From Beaufortia kweichowensis (Eukaryota; Chordata; Actinopteri; Cypriniformes; Gastromyzontidae), in the NCBI GenBank assembly GCA_019155185.1, contig CM032794.1:18677095-18741094 (forward strand): a DNA stretch of 64,000 bases, read 5' to 3'. The notes under the pieces are model-generated. The model saw nothing but the letters and a program-made list of their open reading frames with translations. It searched no databases and was not told where the DNA came from. The position numbers and the translations under genes were made by a program. Numbering within the stretch: the stretch's first letter is position 1; the number at the start of each line of letters is the position of its first letter. Positions 31,494-42,682 of the stretch are shown here, in pieces.

Positions 31494-31501
31494 TTTAAAG
31501 G
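31494..31501 (-). promoter_or_regulatory. TATA-like box of 5S copy 7 (baseline spacing)
   Basis: TTTAAAGG, 25 bp before the 5S start on the minus strand. The same box or the variant TATAAAGG is found before almost every 5S copy. Its position matches the -30 TATA-like element known upstream of vertebrate 5S genes. Confidence 0.7.
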
Positions 31502-32119
31502 ACGCACACTCAGCGCTGGCCGACTGCATTGATACGTATCTTGGCCACGTTTTTTCATGTGTTTCTTTTTATTTGTAGCGAGCCCGCGGGTAATATTTGA
31601 AAGGCTTGTGCTGTGTGGGGCTTAAATTCTGCTTGTTCTCGTTACTTCAAGACGAACATGCATGGCTATTCGATGACGACCTTTCAGTCAGTGTCTGTTC
31701 TTCTTTCTGCTCACCTGAACACGTGAAGAAATGCTTAAAAGATCAACGAGCGTCTATCGCTTAAGTTTACTTTTTTATCAGTTGAAGGCGTAAAACTGTT
31801 GTTTTATCAATGGCCCAGCTCTGTTAATAATAAACAAAATTAAGCCCCTGGGCGCCCCCTGCTGGACGACGGGAAAATGACGGGAAGCAAAACACATAGT
31901 CTGCAGCAGCGTATGTCAAACAAACAAAAACAGTTCACAACCAACCATAGACCAAATATGGGACATTACAATTTTTTTTTTTTTATACATTCAACATAAT
32001 ACACAAATAACATGTCAACAGACTGATACTTTATGCTAATTATCCTTTTTTTTTTAACACAGAAAGTGGTAAGCTTTTGCACTACACAGTGTCAACAAAA
32101 CATTTAAATCCACACTTAT

Positions 32120-32583
32120 ATTAAACTATTTAAGATCAAGTTTGTCGGTGTGGTACAAATTCGTCCATCTGTGAGTCGACCAGTCCGAAGTGATTCTTGG
32201 CACCCGTCGAGGTCTCAAGTCATAGTGATGTCTGTCAAGAACATTATCAGTAACAGTCAAGTCAACGCTCTGAGTTCCAGAGTCAACTTGTAAGTCAGGA
32301 AAACAATCAACACTGTCTACACTTCCTGACAGATCATGAACACTGGTTGATACTGGGTGACTATACTGTATTCATCCTCAATTTGCAGGTCTGTCAAGTC
32401 CATGGCAGTAGAACCACTACTTGTTTCCTCAGGCATGTCATTCAACAAAGAACTGTAAGTCGTTGCTTTTACAGCACAACCGTCCCCAGGCACAGTCTCT
32501 GTTCCAACATGTGGGTCCCAGGTACGAAAAGGCAACAGATTTGCGACGTGAAATACACCAGATGAATAGGAGGTGCTGACCAT
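32120..32583 (-). pseudogene. pol: Gypsy pol C-terminal tail
   Basis: Frame 32583-32317 is acidic (PEETSSGSTAMDLTDLQIED), then a frameshift leads to VLDRHHYDLRPRRVPRIT and WSTHRWTNLYH, ending at a stop near 32132. This Arg/Pro-rich ending after integrase is typical of fish Gypsy polyproteins. It follows the protease with no RT or integrase between. Confidence 0.75.
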
Positions 32584-32798
32584 GGCTTTATTCTTATGTC
32601 CCCCCCAGGAATAGTCTGGATAACCCCTGATTGCACCGCGGAAAGAGAAGCACCAGTGTCAAGGGTGGCATCAAAAGCTCGTCCATAAAGATTAACCTTT
32701 ACTCTGAAAGGAGTGTTCCAATAAGAAGTAGAAGAAACATCCTCTACATGACACAGTGTAGGTTGCTCCTGTGTGTAAGTATCAGGTAAACGAGGCAC
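32584..32798 (-). pseudogene. pro: Gypsy aspartic protease
   Basis: Contains ATLDTGASLSAV, the D-T-G-A active site of retroviral-type proteases, preceded by VKVNLYGRAFD. The frame runs on to 32469, but the expected RT does not follow. The deletion breakpoint lies at about 32520-32590. Confidence 0.85.
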
Positions 32799-32800
32799 AT

Positions 32801-33214
32801 TTATCTTCTGGAGGGAGGATTGCCCCGTTTGAACGTCCTCCCTCCTCTGAAGTTTCCCCTCTGGGTAAAGTCTGAGGCCACATTTCCTTCTTCAACGGCC
32901 TGATTAGGGCCATCCCTCCATTCAACGTCCGGCGGTCTGTTGACAGAATCACCAGTCTTTCTTGGGGGCTCTGTTGGAGGCGGACGCGGCATTATTCCAG
33001 TACTACAGTTTGGGCATGTATGCAGTAGTGAAACCCGCAAGGAGCATTTAAAACAGTGAACATCCCTCATGGGCATACTGCTAGCCTGTGTCTGAGGCGG
33101 ACACCCAACACTTGGACCAAGTACTGCATGAAGTTCATGAGCCCGCGAAAAGTAGGTCCATGACTGGACGGTATTGGTGTGCCATAAAGATGACTCTGTA
33201 TTTCTCCAGCACAT
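32801..33214 (-). pseudogene. gag: Gypsy gag, nucleocapsid-like end
   Basis: Carries HCFKCSLRVSLLHTCPNC, a CX2C...CX2C zinc-ribbon-like pair rather than a CCHC knuckle, then an RGG-rich tail (RGNFRGGRTFKRGNPP) suited to RNA binding. It is in a different frame from the capsid. Confidence 0.7.
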
Positions 33215-34029
33215 GCTTCCGTGATCAACTCTATTTGCTCTTGTTGGGCGGAGGGGTCTTTAGCTTCGAAACTCCCCAACATGTGAGCAACAAAAGTTGG
33301 CAGCGGTTCATCATGCTTTTGCATGCGGTCTAAAATGCCCCTCAGGATACGTTCTTGACTGTCTGAAGGCAGAAAGACGGTCCTAAAAAACTCACAGAAC
33401 TGAGCCCAAGTAGCCACATATGCGCTAAGGATAGTAAACCACTTCCTTGGCTCTTTTGAAAGGAAACGTGGGAGCTCGAGGAGAATTTGTGCATCTGTGA
33501 GATCCAAGGATGTTCTGTATACATTAAGTGACTGGAAGCCATTCTTCAGGATTCAGGGAACCATCTGCAGAGAACACGGGTGGCTCGAGCCGTGATTGGT
33601 GAAGCACAGAGGTAAGCGCTTTTGCTGTGGTATTCATATCCACAGTGAGTGGCTGAGCAAATATGGGTGCAGTACTATATGTCGCACTGACTGGCACTGA
33701 CCTTGAGGCCTTTGACGGAGCCTGTGCCAAGCTGTAAGGCGTCGAGCTGGCCAACGGAGCTGGTTGTGGCACAGCACTCTGTTGACCCGCCAAGCGGTCC
33801 AGCATGTCTTTTTGTAAGTTAATTGAGTCCCGAAGCACCGCTGCAGCACTGCAACCTCCGCGATGTAACAGCTGAACTGAGTGTGTAAGTCTCCCTCATT
33901 ACGCTGTGATTCCACCTGTTGTGGGAGAGGGTCTGCGACTGACGGCCCATCGGTTATGTCAAACTGAAAGTCAGGGTGAGTAGCCATTATGTACGGAAAC
34001 ACAATCACAGTTAAACAATGTGCAAACAA
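33067..34029 (-). pseudogene. gag: Gypsy gag, N-terminal and capsid part
   Basis: Starts near 33986 (MATHPDFQFDITDGPS). Frame 33838-33524 is Ala/Pro/Ser-rich, and frame 33507-33067 has the Ty3/Gypsy capsid segment WFTILSAYVATWAQFCEFFR, then LPTFVAHMLGSFEAKDP. Two frameshifts (near 33840 and 33520) break it. Confidence 0.8.
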
Positions 34030-34832
34030 TAGTCAGAAAAACAACAAATTTCCACAAATAATGTAAACAAAACAGAACTTACAAAAAATTTGTTTTTGCA
34101 CAGCCACAAGGAATAAGATCAGCAATTATTTTAAAAGTTAGAAGATAAGTACCATGCACATTCAATTTTCCTGTTAGCAGTGATATGTTTTCCAACAGTA
34201 TAGCACAGCAATGCGACTAACATCAAAACGTATCAGAAAAACGTTTAGGCACTGGATGACGGTTGCACACTATACAATTTTACTCAGTCAAGTGTCTTGC
34301 AAAACTGCGAACTATACACCGTTGTCTGGCTTCAAACGAGCAGATGCACACCACAAAAAAAAGTGAGAGAAGAAGAGAAACAAGAGAAAAATAAAAATAA
34401 AAAAAATAATGTCCCACACATAATGTCTTCACTTTTCCCGCTTCACGGTAATGTCCCCCCTTGACTCTCCTCGCATAAACGTCCAAGTGACGCAAAAATA
34501 GTTATTTTCCGTAATGTCCTGATGCAATATAATAGTTCAGTTCACAACGTGATCAAAGAGCAAAAGTCCTCGAAAAAAAAAAGTCCAAAAGTTCGTGTAT
34601 GCAATTTGAGCGTTCAATATCCAGACGATCCACGAAATTATTATAAGCAATAAGTCAAAGAAACACTTAAGCAGTACCTGAAAATCGGTCACGCACAAAC
34701 CGCATGGTCCCTATAGTTAGCAAGCTAGTCAGCCAGGCCCGATCGCCACTGCGCTGATGAAAACCCCAGCAACGAAATCCTCTTCCAACAAGGTAAAACA
34801 ACCGTGACGAAAGCAAAAGATGACCGGTATGG
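34030..34832 (-). other. Gypsy 5' leader, no gene seen
   Basis: About 800 bases between primer site and gag. AT-rich, no supported reading frame, no clear repeat. Confidence 0.55.
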
Positions 34833-34852
34833 ATCCAGTTGTTCGGGCGCCA
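34833..34852 (-). promoter_or_regulatory. Gypsy primer-binding site, tRNA-Lys type
   Basis: The minus strand reads TGGCGCCCGAACAACTGGAT, three bases after the LTR end. The first 13 bases match the well-known tRNA-Lys primer site. Confidence 0.8.
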
Positions 34853-34855
34853 ATT

Positions 34856-35238
34856 TGTGACGTCTACCAGAGCGTTGAAGTCTGCCCAGATGAAGATTAG
34901 AAAGATGGAGAGCAAGAAGTAAACTCGAGGCAAATAAACTGTTAGTCCCACGAGTCTTTATAGCTGGTTCGCACAATATAACACACTCTTCACATACATG
35001 TAAAAAGAGAGAGTATAAACAGGGAAAGAAAAGTACTCTGATAAACGCTACAAATCAAAGAGGAGAAGTAATTATTAAACTGCAACATCCATCAGCAGTA
35101 GAGCAGGTCATCCTTTCTATCACACATGCATTTCACACACTTCTCTATGCGGCGGGCTCTCATGAGAACGCGTTGCGGTACACCCCCACACAGAGGGTAT
35201 ATTAAAGGTACATCAACCTAATTTAGGTGGCCGTTACA
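34856..35238 (-). repeat. Gypsy 5' LTR
   Basis: 383 bp, TGTGACGTCTACC...GGCCGTTACA on plus, with the primer site adjacent. No second copy exists in the window. Confidence 0.82.
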
Positions 35239-35639
35239 CCCGCGGGTAATATTTGAAAGGCTTGTGCTGTTTGGGGCTTAAATTCTGCTTGTTCTCGTTC
35301 CTTCAAGACAAACATGCATGGCTATTCGATGACGACCTTTCAGTCAGTGTCTGTTCTTATTTCTGCTCACCTGAACACGTGAAGAAATTCTGAAAAGATC
35401 AACCAGCGTCTATCGCTTAAGTTTACTTTTTTTATCAGTTGAAGGCGTAAAACTGTTGTTTTATCAATGGCCCTGATCTGTTAATAATAAACAAAATTAA
35501 GCCCCTGGGCGCCCCCTGCTGGACGACGGGAAAATGACGGGAAGCAAACTCATGACAGGCTTCAAAAGATTATATGTGCGAAGATGAAGAACGTGCCCGG
35601 GACGCAGTGCATTCGCTGAAGCCTGAAGAAAAGGCAAAG

Positions 35640-35758
35640 GCTTACAGCACCTGGTATTCCAAGGCGGTCTCCCATCCAAGTACTCTCCAGGCCCGACCCT
35701 GCTTAGTTTCCGAGATCAGACGAGATCGGACGTGCTCAGGGTGGTATGGCCGTGAAGC
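35640..35758 (-). rRNA. 5S rRNA gene copy 8, AG class
   Basis: 119 nt with one extra base at the 5' end (CGTGAAGC). AG class, T3 terminator with T4 downstream. Variants ATTCCAAGGCGG and GATCGGACG. Confidence 0.9.
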
Positions 35759-36276
35759 TTAAGGAAGCGCGAACGCCGGTCCCTTTAAAGGACGCAGACG
35801 CCAGCACTGGCCGACTGCATTGATAATGCATCTTGGCCACGTTTTTTCATGTGTTTCTTTTATTTGAAACGATCCCGCAGGTAATATTTGAAAGGCTTGT
35901 GCTGTGTGGGGCTTAAATTCTGCTTGTTCTCGTTCCTTCAAGACGAACATGCATGGCTATTCGATGGCCACCTTTCAGTCAGTGTCTGTTCTTCTTTCTA
36001 CTCACCTGAACACGCGGAAGAAATGCTTAAAAAGATCAACCAGCGCCTATCGCTTTAAGTTTACTTTTTTATCAGTTGAAGGCGTAAAACTGTTGTTTTA
36101 TCAATGGCCCTGCTCTGTTAATAATTAACACAATTAAGCCCCTGGGCTCCCCCTGCTGGACGACGGGAAAATGACAGGAAGCAAACTTATGACAGGCTTC
36201 AAAAGAATATATGTGCGAAGATGAAGAACGTGCCCGGGACGCAGTGCATTCGCTGAAGCCTGAAGAAAAGGCAAAG

Positions 36277-36394
36277 GCTTACTGCACCTGGTATTCCCAG
36301 GCGGTCTCCCATCCAAGTACTCTCCAGGCCCGACCCTGCTTAACTTCCGAGATCAGACGAGATCGGGCGCGCTCAGGGTGGTGTGGCCGTAAGC
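36277..36394 (-). rRNA. 5S rRNA gene copy 9, AG class
   Basis: 118 nt, AG class, T3 terminator. CTTAACTTCC in box A and GTGTGGCC near the 5' end. Confidence 0.92.
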
Positions 36395-36909
36395 GAAGGT
36401 AGTAGCGAAAGTCGGTCCCTATAAAGGACGCACGCTCAGCGCTGGCCGACTACATTGATACGTGTCTTAGCCATGTTTTTTCATGTGTTTCTTTTATTTG
36501 TAGCGAGCCCGCGGGTAATATTTGAAAGGCTTGTGCTGTTTGGGGCTTAAATTCTGCTTGTTCTCGTTCCTTCAAGACAAACATGCATGGCTATTCGATG
36601 ACGACCTTTCAGTCAGTGTCTGTTCTTATTTCTGCTCACCTGAACACGTGAAGAAATTCTGAAAAGGTCAACCAGCGTCTATCGCTTAAGTTTACTTTTT
36701 TTTATCAGTTGAAGGCGTAAAACTGTTGTTTTATCAATGGCCCTGCTCTGTTAATGATTAACACAATTAAGCCCCTGGGCTCCCCCTGCTGGACGACGGG
36801 AAAATGACGGGAAGCAAACTTATGACAGGGTTCAAAAGAATATATGTGCGAAGATGAAGAACTTGCCCAGGACGCAGTGCATTCGCTGAAGCATGAAGAA
36901 CAGGCAAAA

Positions 36910-37001
36910 GCTTACTGCACCCGGTATTCCGAAGCAGTCTCCCATCCAAGTACTAACCAGGCCAAACCCTGCTTAGCTTCCGAGATCAGACGAGATCGGG
37001 C
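36910..37001 (-). pseudogene. 5S rRNA copy 10, 3' part, split by LINE
   Basis: Nucleotides ~27-118 of a 5S gene (TT class, T4 terminator). The rest lies at 44218-44248. The break follows GATCGGGC on plus. Confidence 0.92.
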
Positions 37002-37204
37002 ATGTTTTTTTGTTTTTTTTTATTAAAAATAAACAAGTTACAATATACAGACAGTGTGTAAAATGCAAAAATACAAACTACATACTACAAAACCACAAGA
37101 GATACAAAAAAATTAACAATATTCAGATGATGTGCAACAACACAGAGATACAATAAACAATTTAAAAAATAAAATAACCTATATTGATAATGTGCACAGG
37201 AGCT

Positions 37205-38830
37205 TTACAGTTCTACTTCACTCCCCAGCAACTTCCACATTAAATCTTTTAAAACACAATAAACTTGTTGTGTAAAGACATAATAAAAAACATCCAACAT
37301 GTTTTCACATTTAAAATACACATATAGCTTTTCCATATATATTTCTGTTTTCTTTTTAAACACAGTCCAAATATCCAACACAATCTTTTCCTTTTTGGCC
37401 ACAGTTCTTCTCTCCCACATTGCACTTTTCATCAACATTATCCACAGATTTATAAACTTTTTGTTTTGACAATTCTTTTCCCATCCAAACATCACCACTC
37501 TGTTCCATTCCATTACATTTTCGTCCCACTCCACAGTCAAATCTTTAATCACACATTTACATTTCCTTAAAAAATCTTCCAATTCCTTACAATATAAAAA
37601 AATATGTAAAATCCATTCTTCTTTTTCTTGACACACTTTGCACATTGCGTTTTGTTCCTTTCCAATTTTATTTAAAATATACTCAGTAAAAACCACTTTG
37701 TGTCTTAAAAAATACTCCAAACATTCTAACTTTGTCTCCACACATTTTCCTCTCATGTTTCTCCATATACACTCTTCTGTTAAATCTTTGAATCTTTCCA
37801 CCCAGTACTTATTTACAATCGGCTCTTTAAAAACACAATCTCTAAAAACACAATAAAACATTTTTACAGTACATTCTTTAAAATCATACATTTCTTCCCC
37901 CGATTTCACATAAATGTTTTTCTTTTTTTTCTCTTCTTCCATACTTTCTATTCTTTTTAGCCACTCTTTAGGTATTGCGTTTTTGATGGTTTCATATTTA
38001 TTTGTTAATTCTTGTTTATTGTATTCTTCTTTTGCTTCTTCCATTGTATCTACAATATATTGTGTCGGTAAAAAACCCTCTTTAAACTCATATAGAACAT
38101 CTCTCACTCTAGTTATTCCCACTTCAATCCATTTCTTAAAAAAAATCTCTTTCCCTTGTTTTAAAATATTGTTATTTAAAAACAGAGGTTGATTTAAAAT
38201 GTTTTCTCTCCCTGTGGATCATACTCAATTTTCATTAAAACTTCCCCAGGCACTAAACATTTCTCTATAAAACTCAGGTAATCCTTCTGTCATCCAAGAT
38301 TTTGTTTTCATCCATAAAATTCCATCCCCCATGTTAAAATCCCCACATTTATTTAAAAAATATTTCATTGTTTTCTTCCACTCAGTATTGTTCTCTTCAT
38401 TTAGATATTTCTTAACAATTTTCACTCTCAAAGCATTTTTTCGTTGTTCCACATCCATTAAGCCTAACCCCCTTTCCATCTCTCCTAAAAGCGTTGTTAT
38501 GTATGCATCCTTGCTGGTTTACCCTCCCATAAGAAATCAAGAAAACATTTCTTCAACCTTTTGTTCTGTCCATACAGGCATTTCAGATACATATAGAACA
38601 TACCAAAGTTTTGAAACCATTAAAACATTCAATATTAAAACCTTCCCCTTCAAATTTAAAGTTCTCAATTTCCAAAAATTTAACCTCCTCTCTATACCAG
38701 TTATTAGTTGCTCCCACATTTCATCTCTTACTTTCTTTTCATTCTTTCCCATTAAAACTCCTAAAATTCTGATTTCTTCCACTTCTTTGAAATTAAAACA
38801 TTCCGTTAAAAGCATGGCTTTATCAAATCT
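37205..38830 (-). pseudogene. Tx1 LINE ORF2, RT thumb to C-terminus
   Basis: Frames 38833-38537 (MRFDKAMLLTECFNFKEVEE, then LNFWKLRTLNLKGKVLILN) and 38479-38225 cover the post-palm region. The 305-aa frame 38122-37205 is the C-terminal domain with a CKVC...H...C zinc-finger-like motif (CKVCQEKEEWILHIFLYC) usual in L1/Tx1 ORF2. A nested element splits the RT between this part and 40433. Two frameshifts near 38530 and 38150. Confidence 0.85.
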
Positions 38831-38855
38831 CATATATACCGTTTTATCCTCATTT

Positions 38856-40455
38856 TTTTTTTTTTTTTTTTATCTTTTCCATATAGCCTCTTTATTATCT
38901 AATTAACACTTATATTGAAATACTAATGTGGAAGGAAACATTATCAAAGAAGAGTGAAACAAATAGGCCTGTTTGCAGTGCAAGCACACACACACACACA
39001 CATTCACATAGCATACATACAGAACTATTTTTAACTTATTTGAACAAATCCGACCCCCCTCTGCACTCCATCCAGTGAAGTGCACCTCCCTATAGAATAC
39101 AGTATTTGTATAGGGACGTTGATCCTCAAAGAGTGAGGAGCAACTAATCGACATGACTTTACCGTGTATATTCAAATTTGCATCCATACACCATGTACTT
39201 TAAACTGTAAACATTAACCCTTATAAGCTACAAAACATTGTTGATCAAAAAATAAAAACTTAACTGCCAAACTTGAACATAAGACTAAAAATAAAAATAT
39301 ATCAAATACTTACTGAGAAAGGAGACATTTTTGGAAAAACATAACCTGTTATTCACGTGTGCAAAGCTATAAAGTGTCCTTTTAGACTCTCCGCATTTCA
39401 GTCCTCACCGGTGGCTTCTTCTGCGCGTGGGAGGTGTGCGTAAAACTTCTCAGCTTCCCGCAGAGTAGAGAATAGATGAATCTTCCCTCCGTGAAGGACC
39501 CTGAGCCTACACGGGTTGTAACGGAAGCCACGGAAAGCGTTGATCTCAATAAACTTTGGAATGATAGGTTGGAAGGCATTCCTGATACGGAGAGTTTCTG
39601 CTGCAAGATCTTGTACAAACTTTATTTCTTGCCCCTCGTGTGTGATCCTGTGCTTTCTCGTCTCCCGGTAGACAAATTCCTTGTCCTGGAATTTCAAAAA
39701 GCGTACGAGAATAGCTCTGTTTTTTCCTGGTTGTGCACAGCCAAGCTGGCGTCGCGTGTACCTACTCGTTGCGTAAAAATCTTTTGAGGGGCAAGCCCAA
39801 CCACATCGGCAGCTTCGGTAACAAAATCAATTAGTGGCTGTCTTCCCTCTGCTCCTTCACGTTACACCAATAATGCGCCAAGTTTTTCTCTCCTTGCTCG
39901 GTTTTCGAGATCTTCTGTCTTTGTTTCAAGAAAGGAGATTCGTTTCAAGGCTGCCTGTAAGGCTGTGTCAATTGCATCTTGTGCCTTCTCTGTTGCAGCG
40001 ATGCGGGACTCTGCCTGGTCAATGCGGACCATGTTGTCGGCAACCTCTTGTTTCGTCTCCGTCAATTTATTTTCAAGTGTTGTGAGCGTAGTTGTCATAC
40101 TCGTTAGCCTCTGATCAATACCGTCCAGTCTTCCTCCAAATTCACTCCGCATTGCTCTGAGTTCGGACAGTATTTCTTCCATGCTAGCCATGTTAGCCAT
40201 CTCCTCTGTGGATGTTACACTAGCTGTGCTAGCGCTATTCTTCGGAGGACTTGTTGAAGTTGTTTTAGTGGTCGTCTTCCGTCCGCGTGTGAAGATTTCG
40301 CACTGTTTCACCGACGGGGTTTTAGACATCTCCTTGATGTAACTTTTAAAACAAATGATGGCAGTTAAAAAGGGTTTTCTTAATTTAAGTGAGTCACGGT
40401 GTCGGAGCTCCTCGGCTAAGCTGCCATCTTGGTCACGTGACCCCCGTCACTCTCC
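38856..40455 (-). mobile_element. L1 ORF1-only (HAL1-like) insertion
   Basis: 1.6 kb. Poly-A end at 38856-38870 (T-run on plus). The flanks duplicate CCGTTTTATCCTCATTT (38839-38855 and 40456-40472), while the second LINE copy reads ACCGTTTATCCTCATTTAC without interruption. The 5' end carries GTCACGTGACCAAGATGGC, an L1-like 5' UTR start, then an L1 ORF1, then ~530 bp to the poly-A with no ORF2. Inferred to be a non-autonomous L1 derivative mobilised in trans. Confidence 0.85.
39398..40329 (-). pseudogene. L1-type ORF1 protein
   Basis: The 155-aa frame from 40329 opens MSKTPSVKQCEIFTRGRK (basic, Ser/Thr-rich). A coiled-coil region (~residues 50-145) has regular heptads and RISFLETKTEDLENRARREK, the conserved junction to the RRM of L1 ORF1p. 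The C-terminal domain is in another frame, 39697-39398 (AFRGFRYNPCRLRVLHGGKI). One or two frameshifts near 39800. The product would be the RNA chaperone of L1. Confidence 0.82.
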
Positions 40456-41253
40456 CCGTTTTATCCTCATTTACTTTACTTCCTGACCCTCTACAATATT
40501 CTTTTACTACATCCATTACTTTCTTAACACTTTCTTTATCTTTTACAATTATCGTCGTATCATCAGCATATTGAAAAATTTTCCCCTCCGTTTTGTTTCC
40601 CTCAATTTCAATTCCTATTATTCCTTTTTTTTCCCTAATTGCTAGTCCTAATGGTTCTGATACAAGTGAATACAATAAAGCTGAAAGTGGACACCCTTGT
40701 CTGATTGATCTTGTTATTTTAAAACAGTCTGTTAAAAAACCATTACATTTTATCTTTGTTAGTGTACCCTTATATAAAATCTCAATCCATTTAGTAAAAT
40801 TCTCCCCAAAACCAAAACTCCTTAAAACATCTAATAAATACCCATGCTCAACTCTATCAAAGCCTTTTCGAAATCCAAGCTAATCACATATCCTTCTTTA
40901 TTTTTTTTTTTCTTTCATGTACCATATTGTGTCTCTTATGCTCATTGTTATATCCGCTATATCTCTTCCTTTTACTCCGTGACGCTTGATTTGTTTTGAT
41001 TATACTTGGCATCACTTCCTTTAATCTGTTTGCTAAAACTTTTGCTAAAATCTTCAAATCTGTGTTTAAAATCGTGATTGGTCTGTGATTGGTTTTTTAA
41101 ATCTGCTTTTTCTCCCTTCCTTTTACATATCAGTTTCATTAACCCCATACTTGTTCTTTCATTAATTTCGTTTTTTTCAAAAGTGTCTTTAAAAACCTCA
41201 TTTAAAATCTTTATTAAAACTCCTTTAAAACACAAATAAAATTCAGTTCCCAA
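40433..41253 (-). pseudogene. Tx1 LINE ORF2, RT palm
   Basis: Frame 40675-40433 has FQYADDTTIIVKDKES, the YADD motif. Upstream, [10 protein letters not shown] and FEKAF words are visible in shifted frames at 40860-40960, and 41253-40972 covers the RT entry. The more intact copy at 61363-61854 confirms the identity. Confidence 0.85.
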
Positions 41254-41952
41254 ACCATCTATTCCTGGACTTTTCTTTTTATTCAGTTGATTTATTGCTC
41301 TTTCAATTTCTTCTTCTCTGATTTCTTGGTCACACTCTTTTTATCTTCCTCGCTTACTTTTTGCTTTTATCTGATTCAACAGTTTCTTTTTTTTTCTTCC
41401 TCTTCTACACCTCTTGCATTAAACAAATCCTCATAAAAATCCTTTATTTCTTCTAAAATCTTTTCATTCCCTTCTACCATTCCTCCATTTTTCCCTCTTA
41501 TTTCTTTTTATCGTTTCTGCTTTTCCCTCTTTTTTTTCCAGATCAAAAAGAACTTTGTACATTTTTCTCCCTCCACTACATATTTCGCTTTTGCTTCTTA
41601 GCCTCAGCCCCTCATATTCTTTTTCTTCTATTTCTTTCAGTTTTCCCTCTATTTCTTTATTTTTTTGTATGTCTTTATTTTCTTTATTCAATTCTATTTC
41701 CAAACTTTCTTTTATTACTCTTTCTTTGTATCTTTTGCATTTCTGTATTAAACTACAGTATTTTATCGAATATTTTTGGATTAAAACTTTACATTTTCCC
41801 ACCATATTCTCTTATCCTCTTCATACATTCTATTTTCTTTTTTTCTTGTTCTATAATTTCTTTAACTTTTGAAACATAATCTTCATTCTTTAAAATCTGT
41901 GTATTTAAAATCCATACTCCCCGGCCCTCTTTGCATTTTACTCCAGTCTAGC

Positions 41953-42590
41953 TTAAAAATAAAACTTATGATCACTAAAACTTGTTTCTTCATACTTAAT
42001 CTTTTCTATAAAATTTTCTACATTTCTTGTACATAAAACAAAATCAATTCTGGTTTGGCATACAAAACTCCCTACTATTTGTCTCCTTGAAAATTCTTTT
42101 TTCTTTTCATTTCTTTCTCTCCACACATCTATCATATTATTTTCATCCATTAATGTCTTTAATTCCTTTCTTCCCGTATCAGTTTTAAAAACCATTCCTT
42201 CAGCCATGTCCTGTTTACTAAAAACTGTGTTAAAATCCCCCATCATTATTATTTCTTTATACTTCTTTACAATATTTCTTAAAACATTAAAAAACTCTTT
42301 CTTTTCCTTCTCCTCCACTGGTGCATGTACATTTACTAAAATCAGCTCTCTTCCCTCATATTTTGTCTCAACTACTATACATTTGCCTATCTTGTCCTCA
42401 TATATAATTTTACTCACTTTAAAAACATCATCCTTCATTAAAAAAGCCACACCTCTTCCAAACCTCCCATCTCCATTGTTATATAAAATACCTCCATCCC
42501 ATCTCTTTTTATAATCAATCATCACATTTCTCTCCAGTTCGTTTCTTGTAGTGCAATAATATCTTCCCTTTTACATTTTTTTTTTTACTT
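41953..42590 (-). pseudogene. Tx1 LINE ORF2, APE-like endonuclease
   Basis: 190-aa frame (42525-41953) with GRGVAFLMKDDVF, IIMMGDFNTVFSKQD, TRIDFVLCT and SFSDHKFYF, the conserved GDFN, RxDF and SDH motifs of LINE endonucleases. This domain nicks the target and would determine 5S specificity. The first residues of ORF2 are out of frame. Confidence 0.88.
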
Positions 42591-42682
42591 TTCAAATTTC
42601 CCAATGTCCATCAGTCCCCTTGCATTAAAAGTAACACAGCTTAAAACCATAAAAAAAAAGAAAAATAAATACTTAAAAAACA

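Larger units (their letters stand above)
30015..31892 (-). repeat. 5S rDNA array, segment 2
   Basis: Three units (5S at 30058, 30684, 31351) with the standard spacer landmarks. The right end stops at GGGAAGCAAA, where a Gypsy fragment begins; a normal unit continues CTCATGACAGGG. Confidence 0.95.
31893..35238 (-). mobile_element. Ty3/Gypsy element with pol deleted and 3' LTR missing
   Basis: Minus-strand order: 5' LTR (34856-35238), tRNA-Lys-type primer site, gag, protease, then directly the C-terminal tail of pol and a 3' untranslated part. RT, RNase H and integrase are gone, and the 3' LTR is lost at the junction with the 5S spacer at ~31892. The spacer does not resume at the same point (GAAGCAAA left, CCCGCGGG right), so a deletion also removed a 5S gene and flanks. 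Confidence 0.88.
35239..37001 (-). repeat. 5S rDNA array, segment 3
   Basis: Begins mid-spacer at CCCGCGGGTAATATT, contains 5S copies at 35640 and 36277, and ends inside the 5S copy starting at 36910, where a LINE is inserted. Confidence 0.95.

Noticed and set aside
38331..38906. 191-aa Phe/Ser-rich plus-strand frame resembling a membrane protein
   Set aside because: Antisense of LINE ORF2; the mirrored copy at 60866-61442 has the same shadow.
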